Source: Rotaria sordida
Taxonomy: Eukaryota > Rotifera > Eurotatoria > Philodinida > Philodinidae
Length of the DNA stretch: 64,000 nucleotides
Reading direction: 5' to 3'
NCBI GenBank assembly: GCA_905250125.1
Contig: CAJNOL010001002.1
Span: 1 to 64,000 of the forward strand
The number at the start of each line of letters is the position of its first letter. Within the stretch, counting starts at the first letter, position 1. This document shows positions 38,607 through 51,208 of the stretch, piece after piece. A program made the translations under genes and the position numbers. The notes beneath the pieces are model-generated. The model ran no database searches. It saw nothing but the letters and a program-made list of their open reading frames with translations, and had not been told where the DNA came from.

Positions 38607-39293
38607 TTAAACTTTTGATTTAGTCAGTAAACAACATACAAACAACACGAAAGTCAAATAAAAATTTTGACTAGTAATTGAAGATAATGATGAAAAAGAA
38701 AAAAAACGTTTATCTAAATCAATAAAACTTAAATTTGTTCGTTTAGCTACAATAGGTGTTGGCCATTGTCGATATTCATCATAATAATGTCGATAATATT
38801 TTTGTACATTAATAATCAATTTCATTTTTTTTGTACGACATAAACCATTATAACGTTGATCGATATCCGATAATTTACCAGATGATGTTGATATAAAATA
38901 ATATAAATGTCCAGCATGAAATTCTGGTAAATTTGGATAAGGTAAATATTTTGATATTGATAATGTATACATTAATCGTGTATCAAATGGTTTATTACAT
39001 TTTAATAATGGATTATAATTTGTTGTATTACAATGATAATAATCATTTTCATTAACAAGATAAAGTGTATTATATTCTATATTAATATTGGAATATTGAT
39101 CTTCATCATAATAAGGACAAAGAAAATCAATTAAATCTCCAAGATAAACAGTTAAAAAACCGGATGAATGAAAAAATCTATTTGATGAATTCCAATAAAT
39201 TTGTAAATGTTGTCGATGATGACGATAATTTCCAAAACACATAATTAAAATTGAAAACATTAGAAAATGAATAAATATATATGTTAATGACAT
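38607..39293 (-). CDS. ephrin, GPI-anchored type, intronless
   Basis: Single exon of 228 residues. N-terminal signal peptide (IFIHFLMFSILIMCFG), then the ephrin receptor-binding domain starting YWNSSNRFF, with the family signatures LGDLIDFLCPYYD, EYNTLYLVNENDYYHC, LKCNKPF, EFHAGHLYYFIS and NGLCRTKKMKLIINVQ; the four conserved cysteines are present. The C-terminus is hydrophobic (FYLTFVLFVCCLLTK) with almost no residues after it, as expected for a GPI-attachment signal (ephrin-A type). Ephrins are membrane-tethered ligands for Eph receptor tyrosine kinases in cell positioning and axon guidance. Lack of introns is unusual beside its neighbours and could reflect an old retroposed copy. The reading frame is intact, so it is likely functional. 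Confidence 0.92.
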   Translation of the reverse strand: MSLTYIFIHFLMFSILIMCFGNYRHHRQHLQIYWNSSNRFFHSSGFLTVYLGDLIDFLCPYYDEDQYSNINIEYNTLYLVNENDYYHCNTTNYNPLLKCNKPFDTRLMYTLSISKYLPYPNLPEFHAGHLYYFISTSSGKLSDIDQRYNGLCRTKKMKLIINVQKYYRHYYDEYRQWPTPIVAKRTNLSFIDLDKRFFSFSSLSSITSQNFYLTFVLFVCCLLTKSKV

Positions 39294-40573
39294 GAGAAAT
39301 CATAAGACATCGATTAATGTCTATATCTAGAAATAAGATATTGATTGAGATGAAAGTCATATATTCCATATGCATGAGTTAAGAATTACATAATCAAAAG
39401 AAAATTACAACGTTTATGATAGAACAAACATTACCCTGCGTGTCTAATAGTCTCGCATTTTTCTTGCATGTTCACTAGATGTACGTGTGTGATCATTCGT
39501 AAGCTCAAGGATATGTCTTACTCATTGATTCTATCATAGAAAATATGTTACCTTGTACCAATAACTATTTCGAATTGTCAATAATTTCATTTGTCTCAAA
39601 GAAAGAAATGAAATTATTCTGAAGCATCCTTACATATATATATATATATATATACATGTATTGTAACTGAACGTAATAATAATATCCTTTTGAAGGTATT
39701 ATATATATATTCTCAAATATGTTGATGAAGGTTATTTCAAATGAACGATTTTTAAAGTCTTCATGCAGTATTTTTTAAAAAAGCGTGAAAGGTCCTTTCT
39801 TATTCATCCTTGCACTTACCTTTTAAAGTTGATGTTATTTAAATCTGTTTGCATTGCCAATGACATGTTAAAAATTTTTAAACTTCTATTTTGTTTGAAA
39901 CTTTCATAAATAATAGACTTTTTCAACATATATTTATTTATTCTTGATTAATTATATTTAAATTAACAAAAGATCATAGTTAATCATATATTGTATCTTT
40001 CATATAAATAATATCATCTTAAAATTCTTTGATTTCATAATCGAAAAAAAAAAGAGAAAAATTGGTACTCTAGATTTTTTTTTTCATATGCTCTTCTACA
40101 GTTCAATTATCATCAAGAGAGAAAAAGAAACAGTTGGTACTCAAATGATGAAGAAATAAAAAGAAACTTGTATGTATTCATTCTTTCAATATATTGTTTG
40201 GTCATTTTATACTTCATCTCATCATCATTCACACTATTGAATGGATTCACGCATCATCTCTTTATTCATGCAATCTCATAGTTCTATATAAGACTATTCA
40301 AATGATTTATTTACTTCAATGAAAAAAGAAACGAATTGTGTCATTTTATTTCTATTTAAAAAAAAAATAATAAAGACTCTTAAAAATAGAATGAAGAATG
40401 TGTTATATTTTCCCATAGAAACGACGGAAACTATTTCCTTGGAATATGACACTCATATTTAATTGTCATCATTTTCACACAAGAAACATTTTTTTTTTTC
40501 TTTACACTTTTATTAAAGTACAAAAAAAAAAGTATATTTGATTTAGATATTTCTATTTTACTTTTATTGAAAT
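39294..40573. other. divergent intergenic region
   Basis: 5' flanks of the ephrin (minus) and the disordered-protein gene (plus). Contains a (TA)n run at 39632-39655. No coding exon seen. Confidence 0.5.
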
Positions 40574-41521
40574 ATGTCGAATAATGAAAGTGAAACATTG
40601 GAAGAACGTTTAGCTAAACGACGTCTCTTGCATAGAAGAAGACTTTTAGATAACAAAAATTCTTCTGTTGAATCAGAAATAATACCAATTAATCGTAGTC
40701 CAACAACAACACAGTCACTTGATCGTCAATCAAATAAACGTCTTTCTCGAACAAAATTTGTTGATGAACATAAAACATCATTGCCAACCATTCAAAATTC
40801 AGAATTACTACCAAATGAAAACACAAATTCAAAATCAAATTATATTTCATCCAACAATAAAACTAATTCAACTCCTCTTCCATCACGATTATCTAAATAT
40901 CAATGTTTCGATTCTGAAAATGAAAAACAAATTTCATCAAACGCTCTTTCTATTAATGAACAGCAACAAAATGAAAAATTCATCATTAATAACAACACGG
41001 TTTCATCAACACTTCTACCAATGATTTCTTCTACAACTATCGAAAAGTCAAATCCAATTCAACAAGAAATTGACAAAGATTCTTCTTCACATCAAGATAA
41101 AAAACCTGTCGTTATTAAAGAAAATCTTTCATCCATATTCCGTCCGATTATTCCTCTTACAACTACCGAAAAATCTAATTCAATTGTACATGAGACTCGT
41201 GAGAATCCTACTTCAAATCAAATCAAAGATCATTCTCACACAACATTCGATTATCCATTGCGTTATCCACGACCAAATACCGATCATTCACAACAACAAT
41301 TTAATTTTACACCACTCGATTCAAAGTCTGTTGCACGTGCTAAATCAGAAGAAATCATATCAACAAATAAATCCAAACATCAACTAACTGATTCAAAATA
41401 TCCTAAACTAAATTTATTAGCACTTTCATATTTATTTAATAGACGTATGATTGCTGCTGGATTAGCTCCTATGTCATCATTTGATTATGAACAACCACAA
41501 CGTAAAACTGTTTGGGATTGA
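40574..41521 (+). CDS. intrinsically disordered protein of unknown function
   Basis: Single-exon frame of 315 codons, far longer than chance at this base composition and with codon use like the other genes. The N-terminus is charged (ETLEERLAKRRLLHRRRLLD) and could form a short helix. Residues 30-265 are Ser/Thr/Asn/Gln-rich with no stable domain expected. The last 40 residues (LNLLALSYLFNRRMIAAGLA then PMSSFDYEQPQRKTVWD) look like a conserved helix plus a short C-terminal motif and may be the working part. I do not recognise the family. Start is the first ATG, preceded by a stop-rich AT-rich leader. A poly-A signal (aataaa) lies near 41606. Confidence 0.75.
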   Translation: MSNNESETLEERLAKRRLLHRRRLLDNKNSSVESEIIPINRSPTTTQSLDRQSNKRLSRTKFVDEHKTSLPTIQNSELLPNENTNSKSNYISSNNKTNSTPLPSRLSKYQCFDSENEKQISSNALSINEQQQNEKFIINNNTVSSTLLPMISSTTIEKSNPIQQEIDKDSSSHQDKKPVVIKENLSSIFRPIIPLTTTEKSNSIVHETRENPTSNQIKDHSHTTFDYPLRYPRPNTDHSQQQFNFTPLDSKSVARAKSEEIISTNKSKHQLTDSKYPKLNLLALSYLFNRRMIAAGLAPMSSFDYEQPQRKTVWD

Positions 41522-41694
41522 ATATTATCAAGTTTCTTTTCTTTTTCTAAGTTCTTGTTTTATATTAATATGTATTCCTGCACCATATTTATCAATCTGA
41601 GAAAATAATAAAAAGAATATATATATATTTTTTTTTTGTTTTTTGAATTGAGAATATAATTACTTTGTATGAAATAATATATTTTCAAAAATTA

Positions 41695-44357
41695 TCATGG
41701 AATCATTTCATCTAATTTTTCATAACTATTAATATTAGAATCATTTGATGAAGATGATAATAAAGGTAGAAAAATTTTTTCTGATTCATTATTATTATTG
41801 TGCTATTAATAAAAATAAAAATGATTTTTATTTTATTTTTTTCCCTATAATACAAACTGTAATGCTTGTTTTCTCTTCGGAAGTATGCGTTCTATTAAAT
41901 ATTTATTTAAATAAAAAGAATTCAATAATTTAAAACTAACTTCACATCTGTAGTCATAACCGTTGGATTAATACTTGAATTATCTATTGTTTCTCGTATA
42001 AAATTAAAATTATCCGTATGATTATAATTATAAAGTTTTGGTTCATCATAAACAATTGTATCCTTTGAATCCATATCTAAGGTAAAAACAAAAGTTCGAA
42101 TGAGAAGTATTTTTCTTTGTTTGTTTTTACCTTGTACATTTAAATGAATATTATATTTTGCCATTCCAATTTGATTTGTTGATGTACATATAATATTTTG
42201 ATATATTCTATAGATAATATGTAACCAACAACAACGTTTTGAACACCAAACAAATGATGTATTCTGAAATTCAGTAATCATTGACCATGAATATGTTGGA
42301 TATGGAACAGCATCCAAATTACAGCACATTAAATATTTTGAATATAAATTAACATTAAGTGTACGTTCATAAATATTATCAGGTGATTTAGGAGGATCTT
42401 GAAAAATAAAACTATGATAGATTTTTATAAAAAACAAAAATAATAATAATAATAATAATAATATTCTTACGAATAATTGTTAATACAATTCGCTGATAAA
42501 TAATTGTTTCTGTTCGACATATATATATTCCAGCATCAGCTATTGTTACTGAATTAATTTTAGTATCTTCATCATATAATGTTGGAAGTGTTGTCATTAA
42601 ATAATAATTAAAAGAAAGAAAATTCCATTGAATAGATAATGTCATATTTGATGGACAATGAAAATAAACAGAATCACCTATAATTAATATTAATAATTTT
42701 CATATAAATATTAAATTATCATATACCTTCAAAAGCAATACGATATATATCACGTTCATTTGTATTCATTTCAAGAAAATCATTAGTTTTTAAATATTCA
42801 TCTGATAAAAATGGAGTATCTAAATCGAAATATTATATTCTATTTAAAAATAAAAATGAATATTACAATAACCTTTTTTAATTAATGTTTGTACACGTAT
42901 ACCAACACATGTTGTATCCATATGTAATTTACAAAAGAGATGTGTAGTACTTCGAATATGTTTAACAACTAAACCCGTACGATTATAACGAATTGTTTGT
43001 TTACTATCAATTAATTCAATAAATTGTTCATTAAAACCATAATTAAAATACATAGGTCGACAAATAGTCACTAGATTTTCATGAAACTCTGTCAATTTTG
43101 TCCAATTACGATCAATCGAACGTGCACCTATAATTGAAACTAATTAAGGTACTGAAAATTCGAAATTTGAGCAAAATTTTTTTTGTTATGGTAGGATAAA
43201 GCTCGTTGAATTATCTCTAAAAATGTTGGTTTTCACATATTCAAATGATGTTTTTGTAGTGAAACGAAGAAAAATTAAGTTTTAAAAAAAAATCAGAAAA
43301 ACTAATAAAAATTGAAATACACTGAAAGCATCAAGTGTCAATAGTCTCAATCTTTATCTGAATATTGTTTTCTTGATTTTACTCGTGATATAGTTAGGAA
43401 AAAAATTATACATGTCATTTGAAAAATATTGTTTAATTGTTGAGAAAATCAATTTTTTCCTAATTATATGACGAGAAAAATCAAAAAGAAAATGCGGATA
43501 AATATTAAGATTAGTGAGGCTTGATGTCTCTGGTATATTTCAATATTTATTGGTTTTTCTTAATTTAATTTTCCTTCGTTTTACTATAATAACATACTCG
43601 GAATATATCACAAACAATTTTGCTCAAGTTTTAAATTGTTGGCATCTTAAAAAAAAGCTGTTAGCATAATCTCTGCAAGATTAACATGTAAAATACGATC
43701 TAGTTTTTATTGCTGTTTTACAGAGAGATCGTTTTATTCTATCTATTTTGATATACATTTCTTCATCATTATTTTACTTCATACACAAGAAATATGACAA
43801 GCAAGTAGTTCTTGTATTATAAGAAGACGTTGTTATTACCAATGTCTGTCACAGTGTGTAACGAAGAAGAAACATTGCTAAGAATGTCTGTCATGTCTGT
43901 GAGAAGAGGAATTTACACATTTATATTCCTACGCTTCAACACTCCTTTTAGATCGTGTTTCACAAAAAAAACTATTAAAAATATTTTTTTTCAAATTACC
44001 ATTTGAAAAAATAAAAACACTACGTGAATATAATGGTTCATAATTTGTATGACATTGATAGAATCCATCACGATTTTTATCAAACTCATTTAAACGGATT
44101 AATTTATCATTTATAATCTCAATTTTTCCATTATTTAAATATAATTTCCAATAAACAATATTCTTTGAATTACATTCTAATAAATAAGATTTATCAAAAG
44201 GTATATAAATAGATGATGGAAATTCTAATCCATTAAGCAATAAATCATCATCTATAGATAGAAATTTTAATTATCAATTAATTAATAATCATGATTTACT
44301 TTGAACAGCGATGATTGCAACAAACAATTGACATAGATAAGCAAAGATCATATTCAT
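41695..44357 (-). CDS. secreted multi-immunoglobulin-domain protein
   Basis: Eight exons: 44357-44300, 44251-44000, 43127-42873, 42819-42727, 42677-42471, 42397-42131, 42076-41946, 41802-41695. They join in frame to 456 residues. Signal peptide MNMIFAYLCQLFVAIIAV, then about four Ig-like domains. Ig landmarks: LLECNSK...YWKL...DGFYQCHTN (domain 1), TICRPMYF...LFCKL (2), YFHCPSN...IQWNF...DAGIYICRTE (3), LMCCNLDAVPYPTYSW...IICTSTNQIGMAKY (4). Most internal introns are phase 1, as is usual between Ig domains. The tail is polar and Tyr-rich (TIVYDEPKLYNYN). No membrane segment is visible, so secretion is inferred. The last splice uses a weak donor (gtgaag) to keep the frame ESEKIFLPLLSSSSND; a stronger donor (gttagt) three bases on would give another short end. 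Resembles receptor or cell-adhesion ectodomains, not assignable to one family. Confidence 0.83.
43144..43650. repeat. foldback element FB11 in the Ig-protein intron
   Basis: ttaaggtactgaaaattcgaaatttgagca (43144) pairs with the complement of 43620-43650. Inner blocks ttgaaatacactg...catcaagtgtc and gattttactcgtgatatagttagga (43300-43400) pair with the complements at 43440-43545. Arms are about 240 bp, centre near 43415. It accounts for most of the 870-bp intron 43128-43999. Related arms occur at 31440 and near 34743. Confidence 0.85.
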
Positions 44358-44582
44358 TTTAGAATAAATTTATTAAGCGCAAAATAAGTAACTATACAAC
44401 AACAATTAATTTTTTTCTTTTTTCTTCTAAATCTTTATTGAGAAAAAAAAATAATAAAGCACTGGAATAATAGCGAATAATTCTTGAATATAAAGAATAT
44501 ATTACAAAAGAAATTTCAAGCAAAAAAAAACTCAGATTTATTATACAAATTCAAGAAGAATGTTCTTATTTTTTAAATGATT

Positions 44583-45543
44583 TCAAGCAAAATTTTCTTC
44601 ATGTATATTTGAAATTAATTTATAATGCGCAATTCTTTCTTCTTCATCATAATCATCATCATCATCAGTTTCACTATTATTTAATTTAATATGTGATTTC
44701 ATTGACATATAAATTAATAAATAAACAATAATTAATATCAAAGCATCACCAGCTAAATGATATGCATATGACATTGTTAATAATGAAACTGATCGATGAG
44801 AGTTAGGTTCCCAAACAAATAATGGATTTGTTGTTTTAGGCCATATAACAAATGCTGCTTGAAGAAACCATGTACCTTGTGTTAAAGCAAAAAAACTTCG
44901 TGCAATAATAAACCAAAAATTATCTGGATCAAAAGTTTCACATAAAGCTCCAATCATTGAACATACTATTGTTAAACCAACTAATTGATGTATATGAGCA
45001 TCAATCATAGATCGAGCATGTAAATGAAATACCATCATTAAACCTTCTATAGCAAAAGCTAAGAATCCCATAGCTTGTGTTATACGTTTTAGTACTAAAA
45101 TTTTATAATGAACAAGTATTTCAACCCATGCACCAAGAAAAAAACCAAATAGCATTGCTGTATGATGAGCATTTTCCTCTCTAATATGAGGTGTTGGTTC
45201 TTTGTTATAACCATTATGTATTTCAATTGAAAAATGAATAGTTGTTATGAGAATTTTTATAATACTTTCTAAAGGCAAATGACGAAGAGTTTTACTTGGT
45301 AAACAATTAAATGGATATGTTGTTGATCCTCGAAATTTGACTTGTTTTTGTTTTTCTTCTCCAATCGTTTCACTAGCTAATGATCTCAGATAACGTACAC
45401 AATTATTGATATGCCACCAAAACGCGAATAAAATAAAAAATATACCTAAATAAATTTACAAAAAAAAAAATTTTTACTTAAACATAAGACATAATGTTTT
45501 TCCAAAACACACCGGGTGCAATATGTCCAATCCACGATCCCAT
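44583..45543 (-). CDS. TMEM45 family membrane protein (DUF716)
   Basis: Exons 45543-45513 and 45445-44583 join in frame to 297 residues. Begins MGSWIGHIAPG followed by a hydrophobic segment (IFFILFAFWWHINN), as in TMEM45A/B. Seven hydrophobic stretches follow. Family landmarks are ENAHHTAMLFGFFLGAWVEIL, HLHARSMIDAHIHQLVGL and LTQGTWFLQAAFVIW; the HxH...DxHxH pattern is characteristic. The tail is acidic (SETDDDDDYDEEE). TMEM45 proteins are multi-pass membrane proteins of poorly known function in the endomembrane system. Start is well supported by the conserved N-terminus. Confidence 0.9.
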
Positions 45544-48500
45544 TTCGTCTTCTTTATCGAATCTATTCCCTTTTGAAAATTAATCTAGAAGAATTTGCTG
45601 TTCCCTAAATTGTTCATCTCAGTTATAAAAAAAACAACCACTATGATTTGTATTATTTTTTTTTCTTTATAAATATATACCACTTACACAAAAGGGAATT
45701 GTGAATAGTTTGATATAAAGTCATAAATCTTCAAACTAAGAAACCGAGAGAGAAAAATAATGATCAGATTAACATTTTGACTGGATAATGTTATGATAGA
45801 GATATTTTATCAAAAATTTTTCCGTCTAATTTACTTCATATAAATTACACATTTGTTTTTCCTTTGACATATCTAAAAGACGCAAAAGTAATTGTAAATT
45901 ATAACAGAAGAGATTCTTCTATAATTTTCTCTGTATTTTTTTTTTCTAGCTCATAATAACATCTTTTTTTTTCCGTTCTTCGACAGATTTTATATGTAGT
46001 AGTTATTGTTAATACACTATCGAACAGCGATCGATTACTTGTTTTTTATTTTATTTATATGAAATAAGAAAAAGAACATGTCTTCTGATCATACCTTAAC
46101 GTGTTAATGACGTAAAAAATAGCTCTAATCATATATGTATATCTGTTTATCAATGTAATGATGATCATGCAAAAATAGAGCAAATACAACAAGATGCATT
46201 TTTATAGAACGAAAAAAGAAAACTACGTAATAGTGATGATTTTCTAATAGTCATTCAAGCGTATAGTGAAAATTACATAGTCTCCAGTTGATTTGGACAT
46301 GAAAGATAAAAATAAAAAAAATATTGCGTTTATAGTACACATTGAGAGAAATCTTCTTGTAGTTCAACTATTATAAATGTACTCTCAGAACAAAAGAAAA
46401 ATACAAAACACCTTGAAAAATAACGTGACAATTAGCATAATCTGATCTTATCATATAAACGGACATAATTAATATTAAAGACCTTGACTTTAAGTGCATA
46501 AATGATTCTACATGATTGCAGCAGACAAAAAAAAAGAAATAGATTTATCAATAGATACCGAATTTTCAATGCAAGACAATGAGAGGAAGGTAATAGTTGT
46601 AAAAGAAAAATAATATCCTTACAAAAATAAATAATTAATATAACATACTTGATGAACTCACGAGAAAAAAACTACTGACAAAGAATATGATGTTCGCTTA
46701 TTATCATAATTATATCTCAAAACAAGATGTTGTTTGCAGTAGGTGTCGACATGGAAACATTCATTATTACATAATGACTCGTATTTTCTTTTTAATGAAT
46801 ATATATCTTTGACTAATTGAATGCAGTTAAATAATTGATAGATTAAATTTCAATAGCAATATTTGAATATTTTATGTCAATAAGCATCTAAGTTTAACTT
46901 GAAAGTGAAGTAGAAATATGAACTTTCTTTTTGATAACAGATCAAATTTCAAACAAAAATATTTTTTTTTTGTTCTGTTCTGTTCTATCTACAGATATCA
47001 TTAATTTTTCAAAGTAGAAAAATATCACTTTTTGATTTAATAATTAGAAGTTTTTTTGTACAAATTGACATTCTATATATTAAATGTTAGCTTTCAATTC
47101 TCTCTTTTCTTTTTGTATTCAAGTACCTTTGTTTGACTGACTCTACTTAAATGAAAGAATAGATGTAAGAAATGAAAGTATAAATGAATTTTATAATTAT
47201 CAAAAAAAACAATGAGGATTTATATTTTTTTTGTGTATGTAATTATATATCATTTTTTTTGAGCTTATATCAAAATAAAAAAAGTATTAAAAAAATGACT
47301 TTGTCATGGATGTACTTATCGTTCAAAAATTTTTAATTAAGTATCTATTCATGAATTAGGTCATTTTACTATAATAATTCTATAAAATGTACTTTAAGAA
47401 CGAAGAGTAGAAATAATGAAACTATTAATTATTCAGTAAAAGCGCAATGCAAATAAAAATAAATCCGGATACTTTTTTGCATTTATATTTGTTGATGATT
47501 GACAAACAAAATATATAGTATGACTAATGAATGAATGCAAAAGAACGTTATTATGGACTTGACCTCGAAGGCCTTGAACCGTGACAAATTGCTTGCAAAA
47601 AACAAGATAATCATTGATTACAAAAAGGATTTATTTTATCAAATACAATGTATTTATTATTTTGTAAAATCTATGACATTTTTCATGAATTCGAATTGGA
47701 CATAGTACGTATATGATAGAAATTAAAGTAAAATGAGATTATATTAAAGCAGAGACAAATGTGGAATACTATTTGTTGATATATCGAAGAATAGTGTGAC
47801 TTCACTATTCATTTTGATTAGTTGTTGTTTAATAAAAACGTTAAAACTTAGTCGAATATCAAGTATAAATACTAGATATTTAAATTGTTTGATTTGTGCA
47901 ATTGATATAGAATTGAAAAATACATGATAATTAATGCATACTAAATGTTCTAAACACATGATATCATTATTCAAGATTGTATTTGCTTTTATATTATAGT
48001 TCAATTGATATACGACACATTACATGGATAGAGAGATAGTTATTGCACGTGAAGGATAATCATAATCGAAAAAGATAATGCGTATCATTGAAACAATTCT
48101 GAGTTATCAAAAAAAAAACGACAATCTCCCATGTAATAACTACATACAGGTGATTTGTTTGAAAATGCTGTATCGTGTCAAAACGAGCGAATATTTTTGA
48201 AGAAATCTGTTAAAACTGACAGAATTGAGACATTTTCAATGCACCGTAGAAATACTGGTTTTTTTCTCGGTGAATTAGAATTCTCTTCTAATAAATAATC
48301 CGAATTTGGGTAGAAAATACTCTCTGCAATCGTTTATAGATGGAACCGAAAGTCGTAAACGCTACCACTACTTCTTATGACTAACGCTATAGTGTGAACA
48401 AACATGTGACGTGAGTCGATAAACATCTATCGATAAGGTATTAGATTCCCATATTGTTTTTTACATATCAAAATATTTCTTTGTGAATGCTAGAGGCAAT

Positions 48501-49200
48501 TATTTTATAAGAGCTTACTTTGAATCGCTTATTTTCATTAAAAAAAATTAATAGTTTTACAACTTTTCTCTAAGATAACGATCTCGATTTATTGTTGCGA
48601 ACCTAAAACTCTTTTGTACTAATTAGAAGTCAACCAGATCTCAGTTCAGATCAAATAAATGAAAAAACTCTTCACACAATTCCTGAAACTAAGCTGTCTG
48701 AAAAATTTTTTTTTGCTTTAGAAACGACATTTCAGTAATAGAAAAAAGGTTTTTTTTCATATTCGGAAGTGCTATTCTCAAAAATTGGTCGGACAGATTA
48801 AAGAACGATTCCAACAGTTCCTCGGATTCGAACTAAAGCTGAACTTGTCAACTTCTAATACTAATCTGAAATTTTCAAAACCATTAGATTAAATGATTGT
48901 ACTAGTGTTTCTTATGTCTGTGAATATTTCTAATTGATTCTATACCAATATTCAACAAACTTGATAGATATAATTAAATTTTCATAGTCATTAAACAATA
49001 TTTTATTTATCTAATTGGAAGTAAAATAATAATCATGATTTGGTTTTATTGATTTAAACAAAAAATATACAATTCAAAAATGTCGTACTTTAAAAAAAAA
49101 ATTTCTTTAAAAATAGTTATAAGGCAGAAAAACTACGAAAGAAAAAAGAACCATCAATTATTCGATAATTATTGATTGTCTATAAAATTACATAGAAAAC
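45544..49200. other. gene-poor spacer of 3.6 kb
   Basis: 5' flank of the TMEM45 gene and 3' flank of the SHIPPO-repeat gene. No supported exon. 48590-48890 shows weak inverted similarity (attagaagtcaaccagatc and its rough complement near 48850), possibly a very old foldback. Confidence 0.45.
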
Positions 49201-50774
49201 TTATGATGATATGTGACCTTTTAAATACAATTGTGTTCGTTGTTCAGGCCGAAGATTTTGTGGTTTTAAACGTTCGCTACAAACAAAAAAAAATCACATA
49301 TCATAATTTTATATATGATAACTTACTTCAATAATAATTCACCATTGAGTGTTGCAAAACGTGATGTAGTTGAAGAAAAAGCAATACTTCGTCGTTTTTG
49401 TCGTTTACGTTTATCAGCTATTGTTTCATCTCGAACTGGTGTTACAAGATTATATCGACCGACACCAACGGACTAAATGATAAATATTTAATAAATAGAA
49501 AAAGAGTTTATATATTAATTAACATACATGCTGAGCACTTGCACTAGTAAATGAACGATTATCATTTCTTGATGCTGTTGAATTAAATGGAACTTTTTTC
49601 TGATGATAATCATATTTTTCCCATGGTCGAGTTATGGCATATGTACCTGGTCCAGGAAAATCAGCATTTTTTGGTTCAAGACCTTTTTTTTTCAATAAAA
49701 ACAAAAACCAAAAGAATAATTTAGTTATTTCATTTTTCCGATTTATCAACCTGGATGTTCAATAGCTAATCGATCAGTTGGTTTTTTTTGAAATCTATTC
49801 AATTTACTAAACATTCCATGTTTATTTTTAGCTAATTCATATGTTAATGATGTTGATTCTGGATAATCTTTTGATGGAAAATCAGGTGATAAATCCCATG
49901 TATCAAGAACAGAATAATGTCCTGTTGATATTGGTGCTGAACGACTTAATGTAAATAATTGATATGGACCTTTTTCACTAACACGTTTATTAATCAATTC
50001 ATCTATTGAATTTTTTATATTATATGTTCCTGGACCAATTTTTGAACCCTAAAAATGATCGATTAAAAAGAAAATGTAAAATTTTTTTTTAATGTATTAC
50101 TTGAAGTGGTAATGTTCTTGGACCTTGATTCCAATCAAATGATGGAACATTACTTCCTTTTTGCCAACGATTTTCGACAAGTTTTTCATCAGGAATACCA
50201 TAGGCACCTGGTGGAGGTGCTCTATCCTATTTAACAAAATGTATTGCAATAGAAATGAAAGACAAAAAAAAGAAAAAACTTTTTTTTTCATACTAATATT
50301 TCTTTTGGAAACCGAGGTGTAAGTTGATCAAGCATACCTCGTACACAACGTGGTCGTCGATCGGCTTCTGTTAAAAAATCATTAATAGGATAAGTACCAG
50401 GACCAATACGTCGTTCATCTTCTTTTCGTTTTTCATAGGTTTCTTTAAAAGATGGATGAGGAAGTTTGGCTAGCTTCTCTGTATATAATGATTGTTCCCA
50501 ATTTGGACCTTCGGTATGTTTTTGAATATTTTTATCACTAAAATCACCATACTGTATTAGATCATAGGAACCTGGTGCAACATCAGGTGAACTTTGAAAT
50601 TGAGTACCCGTTAATAATTCGGGATGTAAACCAACTGTTTGAAATCTAGAAGTTATAAATGAAAAGAAAGTTGATTAAAGAATATACGTATATATATATA
50701 TATATATTTTACCTGACTGTTCTAGAAGAGAAACCAAATGGTGTTGTAGCCTTTTCAACATCAACAGTAGCCAT
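49201..50774 (-). CDS. SHIPPO (sperm-tail PG-rich) repeat protein, CIMAP2/LEXM-like
   Basis: Seven exons join in frame to 404 residues: 50774-50713, 50645-50294, 50226-50101, 50048-49751, 49682-49528, 49472-49327, 49276-49201. The repeat motif PGxGxY recurs: VAPGSYDL, IGPGTYPI, PPPGAYGI, IGPGTYNI, FPGPGTYAI and GVGRYNL. The N-terminus (ATTPFGFSSRTVRFQTVGLHP) and RPRCVRGMLDQLTPRF resemble the lymphocyte expansion molecule/CIMAP2 family more than ODF3 or STPG proteins, from memory of those families. Such proteins lie on or inside ciliary and sperm-tail microtubules. Expected in ciliated tissue or sperm. The exact orthologue needs a search; that it is a SHIPPO-repeat protein is firm. Confidence 0.82.
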
Positions 50775-51208
50775 GAACAATATGATGGACAACTAAAAAT
50801 AATGATTGAAAAAAAACCTTTTAACTTTTGTTTCTTTCAAGTATTCATTGATTTTTTTTTTCGAAAAAAAAATCGGCTTTTTTTTTATTACACTTAATAC
50901 AAGTGTAGAATTAACATTCTCTTTCTTTCATTGTAGACATAATCATAAAACAAATAGTTACAAAGTTGAAAAAGAACACAATTCTCTATACATTGTCAAT
51001 TTTACCATTATAATGTTGGTTACAATAACATTTGCCTCCTATTTTTTATTGTTCTCTACCATCATTGTTTGTTCTGTCTGCATAGCTGCTCTGGTATTCC
51101 ATATTTTTTCTTTGTCTTATTAATTATCCATTGAACCATAAAATATTTCTCAAGTATCAGGTTTTTCTTTGCTTCAATAGCACGTACTCAAAAATAAGCA
51201 TTCTACAA

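Noticed and set aside
48590-48890. Further foldback element
   Set aside because: Arm similarity is too weak and gapped to separate from AT-rich chance by eye.
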